From: Pseudomonadota bacterium
Lineage (GTDB): Bacteria; Desulfobacterota; Binatia; Binatales; Binataceae
Assembly: GCA_021324885.1 (NCBI GenBank)
Contig: JAJPIF010000013.1
Span: 92,104-156,103, forward strand
Reading direction: 5' to 3'
DNA length: 64,000 nucleotides
In this document: one piece after another, positions 51,887 through 60,581 of the stretch
Layout of the letters: each line of letters begins with the position of its first letter
How positions within the stretch are numbered: the first letter of the stretch is position 1
Position numbers and translations under genes: made by a program
Notes under the pieces: generated by a model
Database searches by the model: none
Seen by the model: the letters and a program-made list of their open reading frames with translations, nothing else
Told to the model about the DNA's origin: nothing

Positions 51887-52900
51887 ATGGAAAACTCCAC
51901 TGCTTGGCAGCATCAGATAGAAAGCCGCTTCCATACCCTGTTTCAGCGCGATTACGCCGTTCACGCTCCGGACATGCGCCGGCTGTACGAAAACGCCAAG
52001 CGCGATCAATGGAACGCCAGCTCCGATATCGACTGGAGCAAACCGGTCGATCTTGACGCCGGAATTTTCGCCGACGGCCTGATCGACGGCTACGGCAGCG
52101 CGTTTTGGGAGGGCCTCGATGAGCCGACGCGGCGCCGTCTCAACGTCGAGTTCTCCTGCTGGCGGCTGTCGCAAATCCTTCACGGCGAGGAAGGCGCGAT
52201 GCTGGCGTGCAGCCAGTTGGTGGACATGGTGCCGACCAACGACGCCAAGTTCTTCCAATCCACGCAGGTGGTGGACGAGGCGCGGCATACCGAAGTGGTG
52301 AGCCGCTATCTGAGCGAGAAGTGCGGCGGTCGCATTTATCCGATCGCCGACAATCTGCGCCTGCTGTTCGATCAGTTGCTGGGCGAAGGCAAATGGTTCA
52401 TCAAGACCGTCGGCCTTCAGTTGATAGCCGAAACCTTTGCGGTCGGGATGTTTCGGATGCTGGCTGAGACGGCGCAGGAACCGCTGCTGCGCTCGATCTG
52501 CCAGCGCATCATCGCCGACGAATCCCGCCACATGGGCTTTTCCGTGCTCGGACTGCCCGCGGTGATTCGCGGCATTGACGGCGCGGATTTGCGCGAACTC
52601 GAAGACTTCACGGTCGAAGCCTGCCGCCTTGTGATGCGCGGGATGTTCGCCCGCGAGGCGTTCGAGAGCGTCGGCTTCAGCGCCGAGCGCATCGCGGAAG
52701 TCAAACGCATCCGCGCCGAAGCTGCCCGCGCCAACGACTACGTCTTTTACCGCGCCGTGTTCAAGCGCGAGATGTACACGCAGGTCACCGCCAACCTGAA
52801 AAAGGTCGGCCTGATGACCCCGCGCATCGCCGAACAACTGCGCGCGCTCGGCGTCGATCCGGAAGTTGACGGCCGCGCCCGCAGTCTGGAAGCGAATTAG
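51887..52900 (+). CDS. Ferritin-like diiron oxygenase
   Basis: This 337-residue helical protein has the four-helix-bundle diiron signature. It shows Glu in LHGEEGAMLACSQ (~101), the E-x-x-H pair VVDEARHTEVV (~130), Glu in IAETFAVGMF (~183) and the second E-x-x-H in ADESRHMGFSV (~212). It resembles AurF-like or R2-like N-oxygenase/oxidase proteins. It is divergent from the amidohydrolase operon with ~190 bases between. Its stop overlaps the stop of the next, convergent gene by four bases. Confidence 0.8.
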   Translation: MENSTAWQHQIESRFHTLFQRDYAVHAPDMRRLYENAKRDQWNASSDIDWSKPVDLDAGIFADGLIDGYGSAFWEGLDEPTRRRLNVEFSCWRLSQILHGEEGAMLACSQLVDMVPTNDAKFFQSTQVVDEARHTEVVSRYLSEKCGGRIYPIADNLRLLFDQLLGEGKWFIKTVGLQLIAETFAVGMFRMLAETAQEPLLRSICQRIIADESRHMGFSVLGLPAVIRGIDGADLRELEDFTVEACRLVMRGMFAREAFESVGFSAERIAEVKRIRAEAARANDYVFYRAVFKREMYTQVTANLKKVGLMTPRIAEQLRALGVDPEVDGRARSLEAN

Positions 52901-53580
52901 ACCTCCGGCAAAAACTCCCGGGGCAGGACCGGATGCTCGTGGACCCAGACCACGGCTGACTGGCCGATGAATTTTTGCGAGTCCGGGCCCGATTCGTTTT
53001 TGTAATAATCAGATTGGAAGGCGCGGCGAACCGCTTCAGGATTGTCGAACCAGAGCTGCGCGATCCCGTCCCATTTGGGTTCGGCGAAGGAATATACCTC
53101 GTCGATAACCTCGCATTGCACATAGCGGCGCAGGCCCGGCAGCTTGACCGCGATCGGCGCGTGGACTTCCTTCCAGTAGCGGCGGAACTCGGCGCGCGTC
53201 ATCTCCGGCGGCCGCTTGACGGTGAAGATGCCCTTGAGCATCTCCTTGCTGCGCGGGCCGTCGAGAATCACCAGGTCGGTCGTGGCGAGATCTTCGGCGT
53301 GGGCGTGATTGACGAAGTTTTCCTCGTCCTTTTTGAAGATTGGGATCACCGGGCTGCGCACCAGCGCGAGCATGTCGTCGAAATCGTTGTGCCAGGTCTC
53401 CGCGACGCCGTCGAAGGGTGCGGTGCTTTCCATCTCGGGCGCGCGATGGCTTTGGATGTAGCGGCGAATCTGCGCAACCGGAGCGGAGACGGCGCGTGGA
53501 TGTTTGGTGCGCCAGTAGCTTAGAAATTGCTCCAGTGTCAGGTCCGATCTGCGCCCCATGAAATAGAATCGGTGAATCAT
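52897..53580 (-). CDS. EthD-like dimeric barrel protein
   Basis: This 227-residue protein contains two EthD-type units, IHRFYFMGRRSDLTLEQFLS... and GIFTVKRPPEMTRAEFRRYW, with conserved YW-x-x-x-HAP. AAGGAG lies seven bases before the ATG at 53580, which is why that start is used. The function is unknown; EthD-fold proteins often accompany oxidative ring or ether degradation. The two stops at 52897-52900 overlap tail-to-tail. Confidence 0.8.
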   Translation of the reverse strand: MIHRFYFMGRRSDLTLEQFLSYWRTKHPRAVSAPVAQIRRYIQSHRAPEMESTAPFDGVAETWHNDFDDMLALVRSPVIPIFKKDEENFVNHAHAEDLATTDLVILDGPRSKEMLKGIFTVKRPPEMTRAEFRRYWKEVHAPIAVKLPGLRRYVQCEVIDEVYSFAEPKWDGIAQLWFDNPEAVRRAFQSDYYKNESGPDSQKFIGQSAVVWVHEHPVLPREFLPEV

Positions 53581-53623
53581 CGTGTTTCTCCTTAACAGCA
53601 GCGCGGATGCGTAAAATGGCGGA

Positions 53624-54718
53624 TCATTTGATAGCCAGCGCGTTGGGCGGGGAGCCAACGCCGCCGGGGATGTTCAGTGGGGCGGAAGTGAGGAAGAAGG
53701 TGTAGCGTTTGTCCGCCGCGCAATCGTCGGCCAGCGCTTCGAGGTCCCACATCTCACCGATCGGCATCCCGAAGAACGCCAGCAGATACGGATGCAACAT
53801 TTCGGTCATCGCCTGAGGATTGACCGCTTCAAGCGCCGGCGAATCCGACGCCACCGCCGCGATTCGATTGTCCCATAGCCAGCGCGCCATGTCGGTGGTG
53901 GCCTCGATTCCCGGAGCGTCATTGGTTTGCGTCAGGCTGGCGCGGACTTCGGGACTGGAGCCCAAATATGATTTCAGCCATCCCACGCGAATGAGCAGGA
54001 TATCGCCCGCCCTGAGTCTGGTCTTCTGCTCGGCCAGCGCCCCTTCGAGGTCTTTCAACGTGATAACCTGATGGCTGGTGCACTGGATTTCCTGGCCGCG
54101 CCGTTCGAGATAGCGGGCGGCGTCGATCAGCACGCCGCGTCCGGCGATTCCGCGCCGGGCCAGGTTGTCGATACCCAGGCGCGTGCCGCCCAGCCCCCGT
54201 CCCGTCACCTCGCTTTCGGGCAGACCGTTGTAATGGCCGTAAACCGGATGCTTGATGTGCGCGACCGCGTCCCATTGCGAGGAGGCCTGGGGATAGAAGT
54301 TGTCGAGGTAGTCATCGGTGAAAAAATCGGCCTGGGGAATCGGGAAAAGATAATGGCGCACCGGTTGGCGGCCGTAGATTGGCGGGTCGGGGATATTGAT
54401 CGGCAAATTGAGCGAAAACACCTTGCCGGCGCGAATCTCCGCCGCGGCTTTGAGCACGCATTCAGGCGTCAGCAGGTTGATCGTGCCCAACTCGTCGCTG
54501 TCGCCGAACACGCCCCAGGCCGCGCCTTTGGGTGCTCCCTCGCGGACCGGCAATTGGTCATAGCGCGGGAGTCTGGGAGCGCGGGCGGACGCCTTGGACG
54601 GCGTGCGGCGTCTGACCGCGCGAGTTTTCATTTTCGCGACCTTCGGTTTGGGTCTGGCCTCAACCCTTGAGCGGGTCTTCACACCGGTTTTTGCCGCCTT
54701 CTTGCGCGCCTTGGCCAT
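53624..54718 (-). CDS. Cyclase-family protein with basic N-terminal extension
   Basis: This 364-residue protein has a first ~45 residues dominated by Lys, Arg and Ala (MAKARKKAAKTGVKTRSRVE), followed by the usual cyclase start RLPRYDQLPVREGAPKGAAW and the metal-site region SSQWDAVAHIKHPVY. This branch has QWD in place of the HxGTHxD motif. Relatives act as amidases or cyclases. The ATG at 54718 is chosen, although starting near residue 30 would drop much of the tail. It lies alone between the EthD and MATE genes. Confidence 0.72.
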   Translation of the reverse strand: MAKARKKAAKTGVKTRSRVEARPKPKVAKMKTRAVRRRTPSKASARAPRLPRYDQLPVREGAPKGAAWGVFGDSDELGTINLLTPECVLKAAAEIRAGKVFSLNLPINIPDPPIYGRQPVRHYLFPIPQADFFTDDYLDNFYPQASSQWDAVAHIKHPVYGHYNGLPESEVTGRGLGGTRLGIDNLARRGIAGRGVLIDAARYLERRGQEIQCTSHQVITLKDLEGALAEQKTRLRAGDILLIRVGWLKSYLGSSPEVRASLTQTNDAPGIEATTDMARWLWDNRIAAVASDSPALEAVNPQAMTEMLHPYLLAFFGMPIGEMWDLEALADDCAADKRYTFFLTSAPLNIPGGVGSPPNALAIK

Positions 54719-54773
54719 AGATTCTCTCCGTCGTCGAACAACTCGACCCTCCAGCTTGTTAAGTAGCACAAAA

Positions 54774-56252
54774 TCAGAAGGAGCCACCTTCTTCGATCGC
54801 TGCTTCCTCGCGCACCAGTTCCCTGATTTCCTCGTCGATGATCCGCTTCTCGCGCCATCCGCCCCACATATACCAGTATCCGGCCATCGCGGCCGACAGC
54901 ACCGTGGTGACGGGAAAGGCATACCAGATGCCGCGGACGTGCAGGCTGGTGCGCGCGGAGAGGACGTAAGCCAATGGAAACCGCAGCATCCACAGCGAGA
55001 TCATCGCCAGCACCATCGGCGCCACCGTATCGCCCGCGCCGCGCAGCGCTCCGGTCAGCACCTGCTGCAGGCCGATAAAGCCGAAGGTCAGCGCGATCGC
55101 GCGGATAAAGACGGTGCTTTCGCCGATCACCTCGCCGCCTTCGGGGATAAAGAAGAGCGCGATCGACGGCGCTCCATAGAACGCCAACAGGCCGGCAACG
55201 CTGAGGATGACGAAGGCTAACGTGCAACTGATCGCGCTGGTGCGTTCGGCGCGGGCCAACTGATTGGCGCCGATATTTTGTCCGACCAATGCTGAGGTCG
55301 CCACCGAAAGACCAATCGCCGGAACCAGAGCGCAGCTCATGACGCGCACGCCGATTCCATACGCCGCAACCGGCATCGTGCCGAATCCCGCCACCAGCAT
55401 CGTCATCACCGTCATTCCCAGCGCCTGGGTCGATTGTTCGATCGAGGAGGGGAAGCCGATGCGAAAGATGCGGCGCATCAGGTCGAAGTCGGGCGGCAGA
55501 TCGCGCAATCGCAGATGGATCCCGTGGCGTCCGCGCACCATCAGCGTCAGCCCGATGCCCGCGGCGAGCGCCTGCGTGCACAGCGTCGCCAGCGCGGAAC
55601 CAGCCACTCCCAGTCTGGGAAACGGACCCCATCCGAAAATCAGCAGCGGATCGAGCGCGAAGTTGATCACCACGGTGACGAACACGATTACCATAGGCGG
55701 GTACACGATACCGCGCCCGCGCATCAGCGCCTGGTAGGCGAAAAACGCAAACACGAAGACGAACCCGAGCACGGCGATTTGGAAGAACCGCACCGCATCG
55801 GGCAAAACGTCGGGCGCCGCCCCCATCAGGCGCATCATCGGCGTCGCCAGCGTATATCCAATCGCCGCCAGCACCAGCGAAATCAGGAACACCATCAACA
55901 GCGTTTGCGCCGCAACGTGATTGGTCGCCTCCTGGTCGCCGCGTCCGGTGTATTGCGCCAGCAAAACCGTGCCCGCGATCGGCAGCCCGCCGCCCAGCGC
56001 GATCAGAAGAAAGCTGATGGGAAAACAAAACGACACCGCCGCCACGGCTTCCGCGCTGAGCCGCCCGACCCAGAACGTGTCAACCACCTGGTAGGCGGTT
56101 TGCAAGATGTTCGCGACGATAATCGGGAATGACAACCGCAGGATCGCCAGGCTGATCGAGCCCTGGGTCAACGGCGCCATCGCGGCGCGCGCCCGGGCCG
56201 GGTCCGCGCCAATCGGCGCGCCAGTGCCAGGCCGGGAAATGGGTTTGTCCAA
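54774..56252 (-). CDS. MATE-family multidrug/organic cation exporter
   Basis: This protein of about 492 residues has 12 helices. It begins APLTQGSISLAILRLSFPII after a short cytoplasmic leader, then NILQTAYQVVDTFWVGRL and QVLTGALRGAGDTVAPMVL, which are characteristic of DinF/NorM MATE proteins. It probably exports cationic compounds coupled to Na+ or H+. The TTG at 56252 is favoured because GAGGAAAGG lies just upstream; ATG 56180 and ATG 56288 are alternatives. Long open readings beyond 56288 are artefacts. Confidence 0.85.
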   Translation of the reverse strand: MDKPISRPGTGAPIGADPARARAAMAPLTQGSISLAILRLSFPIIVANILQTAYQVVDTFWVGRLSAEAVAAVSFCFPISFLLIALGGGLPIAGTVLLAQYTGRGDQEATNHVAAQTLLMVFLISLVLAAIGYTLATPMMRLMGAAPDVLPDAVRFFQIAVLGFVFVFAFFAYQALMRGRGIVYPPMVIVFVTVVINFALDPLLIFGWGPFPRLGVAGSALATLCTQALAAGIGLTLMVRGRHGIHLRLRDLPPDFDLMRRIFRIGFPSSIEQSTQALGMTVMTMLVAGFGTMPVAAYGIGVRVMSCALVPAIGLSVATSALVGQNIGANQLARAERTSAISCTLAFVILSVAGLLAFYGAPSIALFFIPEGGEVIGESTVFIRAIALTFGFIGLQQVLTGALRGAGDTVAPMVLAMISLWMLRFPLAYVLSARTSLHVRGIWYAFPVTTVLSAAMAGYWYMWGGWREKRIIDEEIRELVREEAAIEEGGSF

Positions 56253-56415
56253 GACGTCGATCCTTTCCTCAATCCGCCATCTGGGCATCAATACAGCAGC
56301 CGCTTGCGGTTGTCGAACCCCGCGGGCCTGATGGCGCCTTGACAGGCTTGAAGCTGGTGCGTTACTCGTCCGCCAAAGCAATTCCCGCCCCCGCCGCGGG
56401 ACCAGGAGACTCATT

Positions 56416-57225
56416 ATGGAAACCAAAGGCAAGGTCGCGATTGTAACCGGCGCCAGCCGCGGCATGGGCAAGCAGATGGCCTTGAGGCTGGCTAAACACG
56501 GCGTCAACGTCGTGCTGGCGGCGCGCACCGTCGAGCAGGGCCAAAGCGAATGGCCTGGCTCTTTGCAGGAAACCGAACGGGACATCCGCGCCCTGGGCGT
56601 CGATTGCACTGCGGTGCGATGCGATCTGACCCAGCGCAAGGACGTCGAGAATCTGTGCGAGACGGCGCTGAAAAAATACGGCCGCGTCGATATCCTGCTC
56701 AATAACGCGCGCTACGTCGGTCCGGGTCATTTCGACCCCTTCCTCAAACTCGATATCGACACCTGGGAGAAGAACGTCAACACCAACCTGATGGCGCCGA
56801 TTATCGCCAGCCGCATGTGCCTGCCGCAGATGATTAAGAACCACAGCGGCATTATCATCTGCACGACTTCTTCCGCCGCGACGGCCAATCTGGGGCTGCC
56901 CGGCAAAGGCAGCATGGCGATGCATTATCCGGTCACCAAACTGGCGCTCAACCGCTTCGTCCAATTGCTGGGCGAGGAGATGCAGGAGTACCAAATCCCG
57001 GTGATTGCGATGGATCCGGGCGGCGTGCTGACCGAACGGATCGAGATGGAAGTCAAATCCGGCGGCGGCGCGGTCGCAGCCGGCATCGACCCCTCTGTGT
57101 TCAAGTCAATGGATATTCCGGCCTCGACCGTCGAATACCTGTGCTGCACCTGTCCCGACCCGATGCAGTACACAGGCAAAGTGGTGGTCGCGCAGGAGAT
57201 GGTGGATCGTTTTCACCTCGTCTGA
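56416..57225 (+). CDS. Short-chain dehydrogenase/reductase (SDR)
   Basis: This 269-residue enzyme has the cofactor motif VTGASRGMGKQMA (~10-22), NNA as LLNNARYVGPG, the Ser in CTTSSAATAN and the YxxxK motif HYPVTKLAL. It should reduce or oxidise a carbonyl/hydroxyl with NAD(P). CAGGAG lies nine bases before the ATG. It is divergent from the MATE exporter. Confidence 0.9.
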   Translation: METKGKVAIVTGASRGMGKQMALRLAKHGVNVVLAARTVEQGQSEWPGSLQETERDIRALGVDCTAVRCDLTQRKDVENLCETALKKYGRVDILLNNARYVGPGHFDPFLKLDIDTWEKNVNTNLMAPIIASRMCLPQMIKNHSGIIICTTSSAATANLGLPGKGSMAMHYPVTKLALNRFVQLLGEEMQEYQIPVIAMDPGGVLTERIEMEVKSGGGAVAAGIDPSVFKSMDIPASTVEYLCCTCPDPMQYTGKVVVAQEMVDRFHLV

Positions 57226-57266
57226 CGATGGTCGCGGCGGCGCGGTTTGCGGCCACGTCGTGAAAA

Positions 57267-57752
57267 TTATTGGGTGAATTCGATCGGCTGCGAACAGGCG
57301 TCGCCGCCCGCATTGTAATCATAAACCAGACGCCCGCCGAAATCCGCCCCGATTGCAACGGCGGCCAGCAAAACTCCCAGCAAAAGCAAAAAAATCAGCC
57401 CGCCTCTGACCGGCAGCGGACGCGCCAGCCAGCCCCAGATGAACAGGATAACGCTCAAGACGAGCACACCTATCATGATGTGCTCGTGATTGAGCAAAAG
57501 ATGCTGGCGCACAGACGGAGCAATCATCACGCCGTCCGCGGCATAAAGTCCGGTCCCCACCGCGGCAGCGGCTCCAGCCGTTCCCAGTCCCAGCATCCAC
57601 AGAGCCGCCCATCCCCAGATCTCCTTTTTTGCGGTGAGCCAGGCGATCACATATGTCAGCGCGGAAGCAAACAGCAGCGCGATCGGGAAATGGACGACCA
57701 GCGGATGAATGTTCTGCAGGTGCTGCGCTCCCGGAAACAGAGCGCCGAGCAC
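57267..57752 (-). CDS. DUF2231-like four-helix membrane protein
   Basis: This protein of about 161 residues has the heart IHPLVVHFPIALLFASALTY, where the conserved HPxxVHFP motif of DUF2231 is clear, followed by three more helices. Relatives are linked to haem/copper or cytochrome systems. The GTG at 57752 lies two bases after the stop of the upstream exported Cys/His protein. A chimeric open frame extending to 58121 mixes both genes and is rejected. Confidence 0.75.
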   Translation of the reverse strand: MLGALFPGAQHLQNIHPLVVHFPIALLFASALTYVIAWLTAKKEIWGWAALWMLGLGTAGAAAAVGTGLYAADGVMIAPSVRQHLLLNHEHIMIGVLVLSVILFIWGWLARPLPVRGGLIFLLLLGVLLAAVAIGADFGGRLVYDYNAGGDACSQPIEFTQ

Positions 57753-57754
57753 GG

Positions 57755-58102
57755 CTATTTCACTGATTCCACGGCCAAAAACCGCACCCCGCCCTTGTCG
57801 TATTCGGTCCCGGTCACGGTCACCTCGTCCTCCATTTTGTTGATGACCTCCGGCGGCATCCCTTCCTTGTTTTTGGGCGGGACCAGCACGTAATACTTGT
57901 CGGTCTTGTCCTCCACCAGCAGCACCGGGATGCCGGCTTTGGCACACGCCATCGCGCAGTCGTGATGGCTGGGGCCGTGAGCGCCCATCTTCAGAAAGCA
58001 ATAACTGTCGCGCAGATGGCCCGTGACCTGGGCAGCGAACGCTCCGGTACCGGCGCCGATCGAAAGCAACAAGCCAAGAGCTACGGCGGTGATCGACCTC
58101 AT
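57755..58102 (-). CDS. Exported small Cys/His-rich protein
   Basis: This 115-residue protein has a signal peptide (MRSITAVALGLLLSIGAGTG, cleavage near AFA-AQV). The mature start carries the compact motif YCFLKMGAHGPSHHDCAMAC with three Cys and three His, a likely metal or haem site. The remainder is an OB-like beta fold (NKMEDEVTVTGTEYDKGG). GGGAGGGAG lies just before the ATG at 58102. Its stop is two bases before the DUF2231 gene, so the pair is an operon. Confidence 0.7.
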   Translation of the reverse strand: MRSITAVALGLLLSIGAGTGAFAAQVTGHLRDSYCFLKMGAHGPSHHDCAMACAKAGIPVLLVEDKTDKYYVLVPPKNKEGMPPEVINKMEDEVTVTGTEYDKGGVRFLAVESVK

Positions 58103-58284
58103 TATTCTCCCTCCCGGCCACATTGGCCTTTGAATGCTAACAAAACCTTGTGCCACCAACAGTTTCAATACGCAAGCTTTGATGCCGCGGGCGGCGCGGC
58201 CGGCCTCTTGTGCTTTGGGCTACTTTGGTTTAAATAGTGTTGATGCTGTCCAAAGCATTGTTTTTTGGGTAGCGCACCGTGACC

Positions 58285-59115
58285 ATGCGAAACCATGCAG
58301 TTTTTTGCGCAGGCGTTATGATCCTGATGCTCGCCGCATCTATGCCGGTATGGGCCGGCGGACCGGACGTGGTCGGCGAACTGGGATCGGATTTCAAATA
58401 CACCGTCAATAGCGGCACCGAGGACGCGCAGGACATCCTCAGCGCGCCCTTCCACTTCCGCTTCGACCTGCTGGCGCAACCGCAGGTCTATTTGAGCCTG
58501 ATCGGCGCCGGCGCGGCACTGGGCGGCGCCTTCGCGCTGGATCCCACTTTGCGATCGCAACTGCGCGGGATGTCCAGCAGCGCGGCCAGCGGCCTTGAAG
58601 ACGGCGGCACCTATTCCTTATCCGCCGTGGCCGGCCTTATCTACCTCTCGGGTTTGATCAACAACGACCCCAGGGCGCGCGAGGATATGATCACCACCGG
58701 GGAAGGGGTCGCTGTGGCCAGCCTGGTCACGATGGGCTTCAAGTACGGCTTTGGGCGCGAGCGGCCCAATGCGGGACGGGGCGCCTGGGCGTGGTTCAAG
58801 GGCGGCGAGTCGTTCGTCTCCGGCGAGGCGACGCCGGCATTCGCGCTCGCGGCCGGAATCAGTCAGCATTACAACTACCAATGGTACGTCGCCCTGCCCG
58901 CCTATTCAGCGGCGGTCGCAGTGGGATTGGGCCGGATGGGCCACGACGCGCATTGGTTTTCCGACGTGATCGGGGCGGGCCTTATCGGCGCCGGCACCAC
59001 CGAATTGTTCTATTATCTGCACAAGCGGCACGCCGACAATCCCAACAAACATTACTGGATTTTCCCGGTAAGTTCGGATCGCGGCGGTGGTCTCGGCGTC
59101 GGCTACGACTGGTGA
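58285..59115 (+). CDS. PAP2-like exported phosphatase homologue with altered motif
   Basis: This 276-residue protein has an N-terminal signal and several membrane helices. PAP2 motif 1 appears as KYGFGRERP, and motif 3 as GRMGHDAHWFSDV with the nucleophilic His. Motif 2, normally PSGH, reads VSGE, with Glu181 in place of His. The protein may be a catalytically changed or structural member of the PAP2 family in the envelope. GTG 58279 is an alternative start two codons upstream. Confidence 0.8.
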   Translation: MRNHAVFCAGVMILMLAASMPVWAGGPDVVGELGSDFKYTVNSGTEDAQDILSAPFHFRFDLLAQPQVYLSLIGAGAALGGAFALDPTLRSQLRGMSSSAASGLEDGGTYSLSAVAGLIYLSGLINNDPRAREDMITTGEGVAVASLVTMGFKYGFGRERPNAGRGAWAWFKGGESFVSGEATPAFALAAGISQHYNYQWYVALPAYSAAVAVGLGRMGHDAHWFSDVIGAGLIGAGTTELFYYLHKRHADNPNKHYWIFPVSSDRGGGLGVGYDW

Positions 59116-59310
59116 TCGCGGTCTGCATCAAGCCGTTTCCAATCGATCTTCCACAGCATCAAGCGTTGCCTTCCAAATCCAATTCGTTCGCGGATTCTTT
59201 CGCAAATATGGTCATATCTGCCGCCCAGATTCATCAGATTGCTGAAGGTCGAGCGCTGGTAATCAGGCGGCGCCCGCCGCACCATAGCCGCGAAGATCGA
59301 CCATAGCCGT

Positions 59311-60465
59311 TCAGTACGGCCGCGACACTTCGCCCAGCAGACTGCGCGCAACCACCAGTTTCATGATCTGGGCGGTGCCGTCGCCGATTTCCAGGCCGAT
59401 CACGTCGCGCAGGCGCTGCTGATGGGGCAGGTCGCGGCTGAACCCCAGATGGCCATGGAGCAGGACGCATTGATGGAGCACGTCGGCGGCCAACTCCGGC
59501 GCCCACCATTTGCATCCCGCCGCTTCGGCGCTGTGCGGCAGACCGCGGTCCTTGCGCCACAGCGATTCGTAGGACAGCAGACGCGCCGCGCGCAGTTTAA
59601 CCGAGGCCTCGGCCAGCGGAAAGGACACGCCCTCGAAGCGGGCGAGGCTGGCGCCAAAGGCCTGCCTGCCGATCACGTATTCGCAGGTCTCATCGAGCGT
59701 CTGCTGGGCCGCGCCGATACACATCAGCGCGATCAGGGCGCGGCTGAAATCGAAGCCTTTCATCACCTGGATGAAGCCGGCGCCCTCCGGTCCGATCCGA
59801 TTGGCGGCCGGCACCCGCACCGCGTCGAAAAAGAGCTGGCCGCGGCCGATTGCGCGAGTGCCCAAGTCGGCGAAGCGCGCACGGCTGACGCCGGCGGAGT
59901 GAAGATCGACGTAAAATGCGCTGACCCCGCGCGCTCCCGCCTCAAGCGTGCCGGTCCGCGCCATTACCAGCGCACAATCGGCATAGGAGGCGAAAGAGAT
60001 CGAACTCTTCTCACCGTTCAATATGTATTCGTCGCCTTCGCGCCGCGCGCTGAAAGTGACGTGAGCCGCATCCGACCCGCGTCCCGGCTCGGTGACGGCC
60101 AAAGCCGGCAGGACCCGGCCCGAACAGATTTCCGGCAAAAACGCCGTCCGCTGCCGCTCATCGCCGTGCTCGGCCAGGATCACGCCGACCAACGCCGCCA
60201 GCAGCATGACGTAGGCCGCGTTAAAATCCCCCTTCGCGATTTCCTCATGCGCAATTCCCAGCGAGACATGATCGAGCTCCTGACCACCGCAAGCCTGGCT
60301 GACGGTCGGCGCCAGCAAGCCCATTTGCCCCAGTTTCAGGATCAGGTCGCGCGGCAAATCGACATCGGCGTCGCGCGAGGCGTAGGCGGGCGCCAGTTCG
60401 TTGCGGGCGAAATCCGAAAGCGTGGATTGCAGCAGCTGCTGATCGGCGTTAAAGGCGAAGTCCAT
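59311..60465 (-). CDS. Acyl-CoA dehydrogenase, cyclohexanecarboxyl-CoA-dehydrogenase-like
   Basis: This 384-residue flavoenzyme has MDFAFNADQQLLQSTLSDFA at the start, CGGQELDHVSLGIAHEEIAK, and ALAVTEPGRGSDAAH for FAD/substrate binding. The C-terminal loop reads IGDGTAQIMK where many family members have the catalytic Glu in EGT; here it is Asp362. The sequence resembles the AliB/BadJ group, but that assignment is by eye. AAGGTT precedes the ATG. It stands alone and read toward the PAP2 gene. Confidence 0.88.
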   Translation of the reverse strand: MDFAFNADQQLLQSTLSDFARNELAPAYASRDADVDLPRDLILKLGQMGLLAPTVSQACGGQELDHVSLGIAHEEIAKGDFNAAYVMLLAALVGVILAEHGDERQRTAFLPEICSGRVLPALAVTEPGRGSDAAHVTFSARREGDEYILNGEKSSISFASYADCALVMARTGTLEAGARGVSAFYVDLHSAGVSRARFADLGTRAIGRGQLFFDAVRVPAANRIGPEGAGFIQVMKGFDFSRALIALMCIGAAQQTLDETCEYVIGRQAFGASLARFEGVSFPLAEASVKLRAARLLSYESLWRKDRGLPHSAEAAGCKWWAPELAADVLHQCVLLHGHLGFSRDLPHQQRLRDVIGLEIGDGTAQIMKLVVARSLLGEVSRPY

Positions 60466-60581
60466 CGTCGGTAACCTTTCCAAGTCGCGGTCGAACCCCC
60501 TGCCATCTTAGCGACGGGCCGCGCCCGATGCCGCATCGCGAGTTGAAACTTCGCGCCAGCCGATAATAAACTGGGCGCGCG

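Noticed and set aside
50234..52837. An 867-residue fusion on the minus strand
   Set aside because: Only the last 488 residues match a family; the upstream part is the antisense shadow of the diiron protein gene.
57267..58121. A 284-residue protein joining an exported domain and DUF2231
   Set aside because: The first part is out of frame with the real exported gene; the two genes are separate with a two-base gap.
59103..59285. Sixty-residue minus-strand frame downstream of the acyl-CoA dehydrogenase
   Set aside because: Composition is plausible but no ribosome site or family was found, and a chance frame in GC-rich DNA cannot be excluded.
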